DNA from: Auricularia sp. M13
Taxonomy: Eukaryota; Basidiomycota; Agaricomycetes; Auriculariales; Auriculariaceae
DNA: 64,000 bases
Direction of reading: 5' to 3'
Assembly: GCA_037042915.1 (NCBI GenBank)
Contig: CM073197.1
Span: 2,790,001-2,854,000 of the forward strand
Positions within the stretch are counted from its first letter, which is position 1; every line of letters begins with the position of its first letter. The notes beneath the pieces were generated by a model. It was not told the origin of the DNA. It searched no databases and was given only the letters and a program-made list of their open reading frames with translations. Below, one piece after another: positions 10,786 to 20,780 of this stretch. The position numbers were made by a program, and so were the translations under genes.

Positions 10786-12163
10786 TCAATCCTGCAGCGT
10801 TCCACTGAGTCTTTGAATGCTTGACAAAATATCCCTGTGGAACTCCCTTACGACCTCCGCGGCAGGGATGACCGTCTTTACCGAGCCTACGGATGACCCT
10901 ACGATGTTCGAGCTGTTATCAGCAAATGCCCGCAGAATGCGCAACAGCTCGTTCCCACCAGACCACGTGATGATCCTGCTAATGTCGCCGTCCGCGACAG
11001 CTTTGTCGAAGTCTTCCTTCAGAGCATCGACACTGCGGCCTTCGATGTACTCGTCGTAGGTCTTGTTTCTCAAAGCGCGACCGTCAATGCCTAGACGATT
11101 GTTAGCCACATCCACTCGGTCATGCCGCATACGATTACCTTTGGGCCAACCGGTGCTACCTCTGGTCTCATCAAATCACTGGGTGCATTCAGTGGGGGAG
11201 AAAGCCGCGCACCGCATAATGTCGAAAATCTCAGTCCTCACAGAGCTGCCGATGTCAGCAACGACGATGGCCTCCTTCTGGGCCTGCGAATAGCCCAGCG
11301 CCTCGGGAGTGGCGAGCAGCCGCGTCCCAACGACCACGCCGTCCGCTCCCAACGCAAGGAGAGCTGCTGCCTGTGAGCCAGTGCTGATTCCACCTGCCGC
11401 GAGGACCACGGGTCTCTGGTCAGTTTGTAGGGCATCGAGGACCACCGGCAGCAGCGAGATGATCGGCGCGCCGTTCGCTACGCCGTGTCCACCAGCTTCG
11501 ACGCCTGCGACAGGATGTGACCTTCAGTTGTATGCAAACTTTCCGCTGACACAGCGCGAGGGAGACCAGCAGACCTTGCACGATGAGCACCTCAGCGCCC
11601 CACTCCGCCGCAGCCTTCGCCTCGCGCACAGAGTTCACCACTATGGCAATCTTGAGATAGGGGTCATCAACATGAGCATCTCGCATGTGGAAATTGAGAG
11701 AGAGAGAGACGCAACGCGACCTTACCTTGACTTCGCGGTCCGACTTGCGCACAAAGTCATACCAGCGCTTCACATCGCCGAACGAGAGCCAGATACACTC
11801 GACCTGGCCCGCCGCACGCTTGACGACCTCCTCCGCGCTCTGCGCGGGCATCTCGTCCAGGATCCACGCGAGGAAGCCCACGCCGAGCGGCAGCCGGCTC
11901 TCCGGTTGCTTGAGGATTCCACGGGCGATGTCCAGCTGCTCGTCGATGAACTTGAGCGTCGGCTTGGCTGTAGCGTGACTCATTCAGTACTCATGCCAGC
12001 ACGATGGTGTGGGACGTTGCTCACTGTTTCCGATAAATCCGAACCCGCCAGCGCCGCTGACTGCAGCAGCGAGCGCGCCACCGGCCGGCCCACCCATCGC
12101 TGCGCCGACAACGGGCACGCGGCAGCGAAAAAGCTGGGTCGCGCGAGTACGAATGGCTTGCAT
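10786..12163 (-). CDS. Nitronate monooxygenase (2-nitropropane dioxygenase family)
   Basis: FMN-dependent TIM-barrel enzyme that oxidises alkyl nitronates, by family knowledge. Six exons. The ATG at 12163 begins MQAIRTRATQLFRCRVPVVG, followed by GAAMGGPAGGALAAAVSGAGGFGFIGN, the usual N-terminal flavin-binding stretch. Later exons give LPLGVGFLAW, then after an intron near 11515 the hallmark VEAGGHGVANGAP, then LAAGGISTGSQAAALLALGADGVVVGTRLLATPEA (phosphate-binding part), then RGSTGWPKGIDGRAL spanning two introns near 11110-11200. The protein ends RLSGTLQD. All junctions are GT..AG and the frame is intact. Residues expected for flavin and substrate binding, including the His of GGHG, are present. 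Bacterial-like origin is possible but the introns show it is long settled. Confidence 0.9.
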
Positions 12164-13748
12164 ATCTTGGTATTAGAGAAATGTGGTACAGGTGCTGGCC
12201 AAGCTTCTGAATCTGAGTCAGTTACGCGCCAGTCGTCGACGAAGCGGGCCATATGTACACGCCCACCCGGAGGCGTACCTCGGAATGACCTTCCAGTAGC
12301 GGCATTTGACAGCTGCTTGCCCACACATCGCGGCGAGATGGCAAAAATAATCGTGCGAGCCTTATATTCTGGAATACGAACGAGCCCGGCAAGCATGCCC
12401 TGACAGCCGGATCAGTCGATCAAGGTCGCTGCGGCCTCGCAGGCGGGCTCGCAAAGACCTGCAGACATCAAGCCGACAAGAACCTCCAAACTTGGCCTTT
12501 GCAAGCTGTCTCGGGTAGCATTAGGACTGGCCTCGCTCAATTTTCAGATTTGATTCCATTTGCTGCGATGTTCTCATTGCGCTGGCCGGCGGTGACGACG
12601 AGGATAGTAAAGACAAAATGTTATATTGGCAACGGCAAAATCAATATATACAGCTGGCGAGCTAGCCGCAAACTATTCATCAGAAAGACCATATGACTCT
12701 GGCATGGCATTGGGACTGTCAGTTCCCTGTGCTCGGTGCCAGCCTCAATAGTGAACACAGCTGTGCGAAATCTGATCGTGGCAGATGAGTTCATTGTCGA
12801 AAAAAAATCAGCGGGACGCACGGACCTCTCGATACGGCTATGGGAGCGGCGCCTCGATCCAACCATCCGCGACGGTCTGAAGCAGGCCGTGTGAGCTACA
12901 GAAAGATATACAGAAACCACACACCGTGTTAGTGCACACGCACTGTTCTGGTGTTGTGCAATTAGGATCAGCCCGATGCCCGACCGAGCTATACGAAGAG
13001 CGTGAGCGAAACTGAAAGGCAGCAGCAGTCGCACATACCGGTCCTTTCTGTCGAGCGTGAAACAGACGGCATGTACAACGCTCGGGGTGCGCGGCGGCAG
13101 CGGCGGCCACAAAGCACAGGCGGCGGCCAAGGACGGGCGGCGGCGGCGGTTGTATGAGCGACGGAAACGGGAGAGAGCTTGCGAAGGCACTTCGACTCCG
13201 CCACCAGGCGAACTTAAAGCTTGTGGACTTCATCATTTGAACTCGGCATGACTGCACGCTGAGCCTCTGCCGCCTGGAAATGTGTACTCCCTGCCATGCA
13301 GTCGGGCATACCTTGTGTCGACATTCTCTGGAAGGTCGTAGCGCCACCATGTCTAACATCTCCATCACCTGTCAAGTGCAATTAACGCTGCCGCCTGCAG
13401 GGTAAGCTGACTGCTACGAAATAATCAGAACCTATCATTGCTCTCATTAGCGATCTCGTCGCTTCGACACACGTCGGTCTGGAATCAGATGGTCGCGCAA
13501 CATCGCAGCAAGCTAACGGCGAGGTCATGGCGAGCCGAGCCGGAAGCTCTCAGTTTGCCGGCACGCTCGCGGACGAAGCCAGCCGCATCTCGTTTGGGCG
13601 TGTACGGCATGGGCGCCAAAGCTGATATCACGCTCAAAACGGTGCGAGTCCGACAAACCCAGCCGGAATCCCGAAAGCGCTTTCGCAGTAAGCGGAATGC
13701 CCAAAAGAGGCCTGTAGAGCAAGTCCAAAGAAAAAAGGTGAGTACAAG
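12164..13748. other. Intergenic, no gene seen
   Basis: Long frames exist on the minus strand (for example 12838-13368) but have skewed, repetitive composition (a GCGGC-rich stretch at 13085-13150) and no domain. A TATA-like GAATATAAGG lies near 12358-12366 on the minus strand and may belong to the nitronate monooxygenase gene with a long leader. Confidence 0.35.
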
Positions 13749-16581
13749 CTACAACTTGAGCTTCTTGCCATCCACAGGAACAGGCGCTCTGCCCACACCC
13801 GCCCCCTTCCCACCCTTGCCACCCTTCGCGCCAGTGTCGCGCCCATTAGCCTTCCCAACAACAGTCACACCGCGGCCTTTAGTCACGGCACTGAGCGCCT
13901 TGGCCTTCTCCTTCTTGACGCCGCCGATTCCGCGCGGCTTGTGTCCGACCTGCGCAACTTTGCCCTGCGCAGCGACGACGCGGTCGCGCTTCTTATGCCG
14001 CTCCTTGCCGCGCTGCCGCGCACGCCGCTTCTCCTCGGGCGTCATCTCGCTGCGCGCAACCAGCTCGCGCGCCGTCGCGCGCGCCGCGACCTCCTCCGGC
14101 GCGAGCATCGTCGCCGCCGCGGTCGCCGTGGGCAGCGCCGACTCGAGCGACGCCGCCGGTACGTTCGCGATAGTCGTGATCTTGCTTGTCGGCTGCAACC
14201 ACCAAAATCAAACCACCCACGCACACAAGTCAGCTCAGGAACTCGAACGCAAACACGGCAGGCAGGTAATGGGAGAGAAAAACGCACAGCCTTAGGCGTG
14301 AAGTGCGCGTTGCACAGCGCGTCGAGCTTGTAGCAGATGCCGTCCCACAACTTCTCCAGCTCCTTGTGCTCCTTGGCGAGCTTGCCGTCGCGGTCGTCCG
14401 TCGTCGCAGCCCCGGACGCCGCGGCGCTGTACTCGTCCTCGTACAGCTGCGCGAGGCTCTTCTGGCTCTTCTGGTCCGAGATCTCGAACTGCGCGCGGCG
14501 CGACGGCGCGAGCGCGCCCTCGGGCCGCTTGCGCTCGACGTCGTCGAAGTTGTTCTGTCATGCGCGCGTGAGTAGGCCGGATCAGGAAGAAGGGAGCAGA
14601 TGGGAATAACGCGAACGCACCTCCAAAATGCGCCTCTTAATAATCTCCTCAAGCCCAGCCACCTTCTCCTCCGTAACAGCGGGTACAGGCCGCGCCGCGC
14701 GGTCGAACTCCAGGTCCTCCTCGAGGAGAGCATTCTGCGGGCGCGCGCGCGCGCCGACCTCGCCCATGAGCTCCCACGCGCGCGGCGCGACGTTCTCCGC
14801 CTCGAGCGCGGCGATCTGCGCCTGCAGCTCCGCCATGCGCTTTTCGTGCGCCGACATACCTGGGAGCGAGCGAATGAGATGTCAGTCCATTCGATGCGTG
14901 AGGGTGGGGGTGGGGGTAAGGACAAACCGGATGGACCGCCCGGCTCGTCGTCGTCGTCCTCCGCGAAGAGATCGTCTTTGAGCCGCTCGATGGCCGCGCG
15001 CCCGCCGTCCTCCTCATCCTCATCCTCATCCTCATCTTCCTCCTCAGTCGTACTCCCGTCAAACTCCGCGTCCTCATCCAAATTCATGCCCTCCCCACCC
15101 ACATCATCATCCTCATCATCGCTACCAGAGTCATCGTCGTCGTCCAAGCGCGAGAGACCTTGCTCCTTGAGCAGCTTCTCGAGCAGCAGGTTGCGCCGGC
15201 GCAGCGGCGACGGCTTGATGTTCTTCACGCGCACCTTCTCGTGGAACTGCACCGTGCGCTTCCTCTCTGGCGGTGGGGGGTCGGCGGGCTCATGGTCGTT
15301 TTCGAATTGGAAGCCTTGTTTTTTCTGCTTCGCTTTCGCTTTCGCTTTTTGTTGCGCTTTTTGTTGCGCTGCGAGGGCTTTGCGGGAGGGCGGGTCGAAG
15401 AAGTCTTTGTAGTATAATTCTGGGAGAATGTCAGCGTTGGTTCTGCAGCACGGAGAGGGAGAGGGCTGGGGAGAAAGCGAACGCACCACCAGACTCCTCA
15501 AGATCGTCTTCGTCAAACGCAGCGGGGTCGTCCACCGCCGAAAACAAGTCGACATCCTCATCCTCATCGCTATCCTCGCCGTCGTCCTTCAGCTTGCCCG
15601 ACGAGCGTGAGCGCGCCTCCGCCGCGTCCGCCTCGGCGTTGAAGTCCGCAAGCGAGAAGAAGCCGTCGTCCAGCACGCTTTTCGGTCCGCCGCCTGTAGA
15701 TTTCTTCGCCTTATTGCTGGGCGCGTCTTCGAGATCTTCGGAGTCGGTGCCCGAGTCCTCGTCGGACGGGTCGCGCAGGTCCAGCTCGTGCTCGGGCTCG
15801 GAGTGCTCGCCGTCGGACGAGTCCAAGCTGAGCAGCGCGTCGAGCTCGCTCGAGCCGGGCTCGGACTCGTCGTCCTCGCTGTCGCTGTCCCCGTCGTCGC
15901 CCTCGGCGTGCAGCTTGTCCAGCGCAGCCTGCAGCCCGCCGTCGTCCTCGCCATCTTCGTCCATCGCATCCTCATCCTCGTCTTCCATAACGACCTTCCT
16001 CGCGTCCCCGCCCGGGCCCTCCTCGTCGTCGTCCGGGTCCTCTTCAAGTATACGCCCAAGCATGGCGCATAGCGTGCTCGCGCGCAGGTCGAGCTGCGCC
16101 CAGACCTGCTCGTCCGCCGCGCCGTCGACGTACAGCGCGTCCAGCGGCGTCGCGCGCCACGCCGCGTCCGGGGTCGCAGCAGTAGCAGCGGCGGCTTTTT
16201 GCTTGCCCTTGCCTTTTCCCGAGGCCTCGGCGCGCGTCTGGGAGCGCGTTTTGGGCGCCTCGGACGGCTGCAGCGACGCGAGGAACGGCACGATGTGGCG
16301 CTCGGCCGCGGCCTCCGTTTTCAGTGCTACATAAAATGCGTGCAGCCCATTAGCATTTCTTGGACGGACGAAACGGTTGGTCTGGTGCTGCACTCACCCC
16401 GGTCAAAGATGAATTGCGCAGCGGCGAGGCTGGCAGCGTGGATGTCGGCGTCGCCGACCGCGAGCGCCTCGGGTTTCTCGTCGAGCAGGGACGACAGACG
16501 CGCCAGCGGCGGCGGCAGCTCTGGTTCTGGCTCGGGCGCGACGGCGCGCGAGGGGCCCGCCTTCTGTGGTGAGCGCGCCAT
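13749..16581 (-). CDS. MPP10: U3 small nucleolar ribonucleoprotein protein MPP10
   Basis: Component of the small-subunit processome needed for 18S rRNA processing in the nucleolus. Six exons; start MARSPQKAGPSRAV at 16581. The order is an N-terminal region (QFIFDRALKTEAAAERHIVPF), long acidic Asp/Glu/Ser tracts (about 15420-16020 and 15000-15150), the conserved VLDDGFFSLADFNAEADAAEA and ELYYKDFFDPP boxes, then KAVQFHEKV-like basic segments, and the C-terminal MPP10 block: HEKRMAELQAQIAALE, FEISDQKSQKSLAQLYEDEY, ICYKLDALCNAHFTPKA, then ITTIANVPAASLESALP and MLAPEEVAARATA, ending in a basic tail GKKLKL. Introns lie near 16328-16395, 15420-15495, 14860-14930, 14556-14620 and 14197-14290. It shares a 122 bp promoter with the divergent thioesterase gene. 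Confidence 0.92.
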
Positions 16582-16703
16582 TGTTGCGGTTGGTTCAGCG
16601 CGCACTCAGTGGACGCGTGAAAAGATTCAGCAGGCAAAGTCCGGCAAAAGCGCCGGGCGCTCTTAGCTGCTTTCCGTCACCACCGAGCCCGGCTGCGCGC
16701 AAT
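16582..16703. promoter_or_regulatory. Short bidirectional promoter, MPP10 / thioesterase
   Basis: Only 122 bp separate the ATG of MPP10 (minus, 16581) from the ATG of the thioesterase (plus, 16704), so both must start from this stretch. No clear TATA box is seen in either direction, as expected for a housekeeping divergent pair. Confidence 0.6.
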
Positions 16704-17456
16704 ATGCAGGCGTCCAGCAGCAGCAGCAAGGAGCGTGTATGGAGCGGATACCAGGACGCTGTGCGGCGCCGTAAAGGCCGCTTTGCGTATAGCATTGCGT
16801 CCAGGGTGCACCTGAAGAGCACTACTACCGAGCGCAAGGACGGCTCTGTCGTCTCGTCGACCGTCGTCTGCGAGACTGTGGTTGAGCAGGGTGAATATCT
16901 GTGGGCCTTTGAACCTGAAGATTTGAGCAGCTGACGCTGGGCACATTTCACAGATATGCTCAACGGCGGCGGCAGGATACACGGTGCTTGTCTTGCGTAC
17001 CTCGTTGACTTGTACGCCCAAGTTCACAATAATGGATGCATTGGAAATCTTATGACACGCCAAATTATCAGGTGCACAACCTTTGCGCTCCAGCTGCACT
17101 CACTCGAGAGCGGCGGCAGCGGCAACGAAGGCTCGACACAGACACTGAACGTCATATATCACGCTCCTGCAGCAGAGTGTGTCTCCCATCCCCGTTTTAC
17201 TCTCAGATTAATGCTTACGCTGAAACGTTTCCCAATCCTCAAGGGGCGCAACTCTCCGCATCGTCTGCACCTCGCTTGACGTCGACGATACGACCATGAG
17301 CGGCAAATGCGAGGTACGCAGCACTCCATCTCACTCGTATTCGGTACATCGGCTAATACTCGCACTCATACTTAGGTTTGGGACGCCGACAACAAGCGGC
17401 TGGTAGCCTCGGGAATGCAGCTCAAGAGCACCGCGTCGCATCGTGCGCGTCTTTGA
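16704..17456 (+). CDS. Hotdog-fold thioesterase (acyl-CoA thioesterase, PaaI/ACOT13-like)
   Basis: Five exons, 16704-16890, 16954-17011, 17072-17176, 17244-17313 and 17376-17456, splice cleanly to 166 residues with GT..AG introns of about 60-67 bp. The N-terminal exon gives MQASSSSSKERVWSGYQDAV. The hotdog signature follows: DMLNGGGRIHGACLAYLVDLC, then GSTQTLNVIYHAPAAEG, TLRIVCTSLDVDDTTMSGKCE and VWDADNKRLVASG. These match fungal acyl-CoA thioesterases of the 4HBT superfamily; the NGGGRIHG loop is where members carry the catalytic region. It probably hydrolyses an acyl-CoA thioester; the actual substrate cannot be read from sequence. Confidence 0.87.
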
Positions 17457-17704
17457 AATCTACAAACTGCGTGTATTTCGGATCTCACTGAAGGAAACTA
17501 TATAATCACACGGTGATTCTTTGACGGTTCTGAGTTATTAATCCCGCCCTTTCGACCGAGTCCGCCGAGGTACTCTGGTTGGCACTTGTTCTTCGCGTTC
17601 AGTCTGCATGCTTCAATTATAAAGCGGAATTCCCATTGATAGAATTTACAGAAGTTTCAACGCTCCGCTACATACACTGCGTGGATAATGGTCCATTCAC
17701 ACTG

Positions 17705-18455
17705 CTACGCCCGCCTGGCCCCGCAGGGGAGACAAGGTGAACCAAGGTCTTTCCTGCTCAGATGTTTACTGTAAGAAAACTCATCTGGGGCCTCGTTCTG
17801 AACCACTCTTACCGTCTGCCGCCGTAGACACTGCCTCCAGCGCCTAAACATGAACCAGGTATAGAGGGCGTGCAACACGGTAAGAAGCCATCCTACGACA
17901 ACAACGGCGTACAGGAGCCGACATCTGGAGTACAAAGGATAAAACGGTGAGCATGCCCCAAGTTGAAAGATGCGCGGCAACTCGGGCCTCCGAGTCGGCG
18001 TTGCTCACATGTGGTCCGCGGAACACGACTCGGACTTGGCCACGATGGCAGCCAGCAAGCTCATCGAAGTACCCGTCAAGAGAGCGACGATGGCCGTGGC
18101 GATGAGTATGTTGTATCCAAAGTACCGCTGCCACTTGTCGTCTCGCAGCGGCACAGCTGCATTGGCCGTGGCAGCTTCCGCGATGCCAACAAACATGGCC
18201 GCCGCGATTGTAAACGTCGCGCACATAGCTGAAGCAACTACATAGCAGAGTAAGAATGTTGAGTATTTAATTTTAATGCTCGGCAGAGACAGCAGACCCA
18301 CATGATACGAGGACGCAGTACCACCTGGTGTTCTCCTTGGATGACACAGCTTGCGCGCATCCGGCAAGCCCGGATTCGACCAAGAACAGGATGGCGATGA
18401 GGAACGCGGAGGTCAGACGCGATGAGAGCGCTGCAAGATTCGGGGATGTCTCCAT
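17705..18455 (-). CDS. Small four-span membrane protein, tandem copy 1
   Basis: Three exons starting METSPNLAALSSRL at 18455. Hydrophobic stretches: AFLIAILFLVESGL, FLLCYVVASAMCATFTIAAAMF, ILIATAIVALLTGTSMSLLAAIV and, after the second intron (about 17926-18006), CRLLYAVVVVGWLLTVLHALYTWFMFRRW with a basic end. It ends GAPCLPCGARRA-like at 17705. It has the same exon layout and last-helix pattern (GW..TV..A....RWR.CLR) as the two genes upstream at 18909-19528 and 20438-19759. I do not recognise the family. The first intron acceptor (near 18272) is the least certain junction. A TATA box lies 76-82 bp upstream. Confidence 0.6.
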
Positions 18456-18530
18456 TTTTCGTGGTAAGCGGTCAGAATGTCGGGTGGGGACTGGCACCGG
18501 CATGTGGGGGGGCGGACGGGTTATATAGGG

Positions 18531-18537
18531 CTTCGAG
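18531..18537 (-). promoter_or_regulatory. TATA box of membrane-protein copy 1
   Basis: TATATAA on the minus strand, about 76-82 bp before the ATG at 18455. Confidence 0.55.
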
Positions 18538-18908
18538 GGGAAGTCGCCATTGTGCGACGGGAGGTAGCCACAATGCGTGTGCATTGTTGTAGTCAGGACT
18601 GACTCATGTTCAGTGTTCACATTCTACTTTCGAATACAACGCGGTCACAGATTATGCTTGTTATATACAGCCTCCGAGTCAATGGCGAGGCGGGGCGGTC
18701 AAATCTACTAGTAATGCTTCTTGATCTTTGGGATTATCAGTAGACGCGTAGGGTTTGGGACTGCCACGCTCCAGAGTCAGAATCACTGTGCCCCTGCCGC
18801 CTGTCCTGACTCCTCTTATATCGGCTTCTCAGACAGGAATCGACAGTCCGTCCCCAATACGGTACGGACAAGTCAATCGGAATCTTTACCATTAAGATCA
18901 TTACTACA

Positions 18909-19528
18909 TTATCTACACGGAATGCCTGCACCAATATCAGGTGTTCGGAGATGTTGCCGCCAGCGCAAACAGGCAAAGCCGACGATAAGGCCGTGTGCCA
19001 GCGCAAGAGGCCATCCAGCTGCGACGAGGGAAAATAGCATCTTGCAGCTTAGTGGGCTGTGAGAAATATGATCAAGAAGTTAAAAACTGCGCTACTGCTC
19101 ACCCTTCGTCTCCCGGACATGATTTAGCCACGGCCGCCGTCAACGACACCAGCACCGCGATCCAGAAGACATCGCCGAGTGCTGTCAAGATGCATACAAA
19201 GGCGCCTATCCGGGGATGTTTTCTGATGCTGTCGTTCCATTCTGTCATTGTCATGGTGGCTATAAGGCAGCCGACCAAGATTGCAGTCATCGCACACCAC
19301 GCCGAAGCGGCTACAGTATCAGGTGAGTGTGTATAAGGGAGAGATAAGCAGCTCGTAAGTAGACGGCGACGTACTGACTACGAGAAAGCAGTGCTTTCCG
19401 ACGCTTTCGCTTTCGGATGCAGCTTGCGCAAAGGCGGCAAGCAAGATTTCGGCGATGGACCCGACGGCGATGATGCATGAGTAACTGCAATGCAGCACGA
19501 GCGAGTCAACAAGTCGGGATCTCCACAT
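18909..19528 (-). CDS. Small four-span membrane protein, tandem copy 2
   Basis: Three exons beginning MWRSRLVDSLVLHCSYS at 19528. Hydrophobic segments: CSYSCIIAVGSIAEILLAAFA, AWCAMTAILVGCLIATMTM, IGAFVCILTALGDVFWIAVLVSLTAAV and MLFSLVAAGWPLALAHGLIVGFACLRWRQHLR. It ends GIPCR at 18909. Intron junctions are GT..AG (near 19309-19372 and 19038-19087). Same architecture as the flanking copies, which marks a tandem family of about 150-190 residue membrane proteins; sequence divergence between copies is high, so the duplication is old. A TATA box lies 70 bp upstream. Confidence 0.6.
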
Positions 19529-19596
19529 CGTACGGAAGGACCAAAGTTTTTGTTGGGGGAAGGGCAAGGACCGGAGTTGTTGTTTGAATTGGGGTC

Positions 19597-19601
19597 TTAT
19601 A
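19597..19601 (-). promoter_or_regulatory. TATA box of membrane-protein copy 2
   Basis: CTATAAG on the minus strand, about 70 bp before the ATG at 19528. Confidence 0.5.
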
Positions 19602-19758
19602 GAGATCGGGAGTTCGCCCTTTGTGCGATGCGAGAGGTAGCCACAATGTGGGCCATCTGGTTGTGCGAAAAACTCAGAATTCACAAGATATATGTATTTA
19701 TAACGAGATCGCGAGTCGAGTTCGTAATTTACAGCATGGCGACGCGAGACGGTCAACG

Positions 19759-20438
19759 CTAAGGACACTGGTTCTTCGGGATCTGAGAGCTGAACATTCG
19801 AATTGACTTCCTAAGCAATCCTGTACTCCTTATCCTAGAAGGTGTACATCTCAGAAAGAGCCCGCGCGGAAAGCAGATCGTCGCGCGCACCGTGGAGCCA
19901 AGACATTTCCGCCAGTATCCGTGGATGACGGCGATCTCGATACCGTAGATGGCGGTCACGAACCAGCCAAGAAGCGTGACGACGTACAACATCCCACACC
20001 TGCAACGAAGAGTTAGCGGACCAAAGATGATTGGAACAGGAAGGAATGCTTCGGAACGCACCCCCGCGAGCCAGGGCAGAAGTTAGCCACATCTACGCAC
20101 AAGTCGCGGAGCGCGACGAACCAGAGCCCCGCGCTCCATGACCACGTAAGCGTTGTTACAGACCACGCCCACCGAAGCTGATTGGGCGACCAGTCGTACT
20201 GCAGGGATGCCAGGACGAGCAACAAGCCCATTGCGCTGGATAGGCAGCATGCGCTGCCGGCGACTGGCTCACAGCGTCGTTTAGCCACGAGATGACAGTG
20301 CTTCTGACGATGACACGTACCCAGAAGGAGTAAGATGTTGATGGACGGGCAGAAACCGATGAGCGCGATCTCTATGAAGAGTGCGCACGGGACGAGCGAT
20401 GTGCAGGCCAAAAGCCACGGTGACGGGAGGACGCGCAT
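19759..20438 (-). CDS. Small four-span membrane protein, tandem copy 3
   Basis: Three exons beginning MRVLPSPWLLACTSLVPCAL at 20438. Hydrophobic segments: LACTSLVPCALFIEIALIGFCPSINILLLL, ACCLSSAMGLLLVLASL, TLTWSWSAGLWFVAL and, after an intron at about 20000-20062, MLYVVTLLGWFVTAIYGIEIAVIHGYWRKCLG. It has a longer tail than the other copies, ending SSQIPKNQCP. The last helix and the following W-R-K/Q-C/H-L pattern place it with the two genes downstream. A CTACATAACC TATA-like box is near 20489-20496. Function unknown. Confidence 0.6.
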
Positions 20439-20780
20439 GTCTGGGCCCAGGTCAAGCTGTGTTGGAAGCGGGGAAATGCAGAACCGGGGTTATGTAGGCT
20501 TCGGTCGCCATGTGCGCCCAGTCAAACAGTTGAGCCACGAGAAGCTCGAAATGTTCGTCTCCATTGTGACTCAGTTGCAATTCCGCGGAGACGCGCAGCT
20601 CGTGTTAGCGCTTGATTGGATAGCGGTTGTAATCCTGCCTGGCGCAAACAACCGGGCACGGGCGTATGAATGCAGAGAGGAAGAAATCGTCGGGAGAAGA
20701 AGCGCCGCGGGATCAACCTGTCGATCGTGCCAACTCCGACACTCTTCCCCCTTTCCGCACTTTCCGCTTCCAGCCAGACA

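Noticed and set aside
12838-13368. Long minus-strand frame of 176 residues
   Set aside because: Composition is driven by a GCGGC-type repeat, there is no domain, and alternative frames of the same length overlap it.
14600-16334. Long plus-strand frames rich in Ser and Leu opposite MPP10
   Set aside because: They are the antisense image of the acidic Asp/Glu tracts of MPP10.
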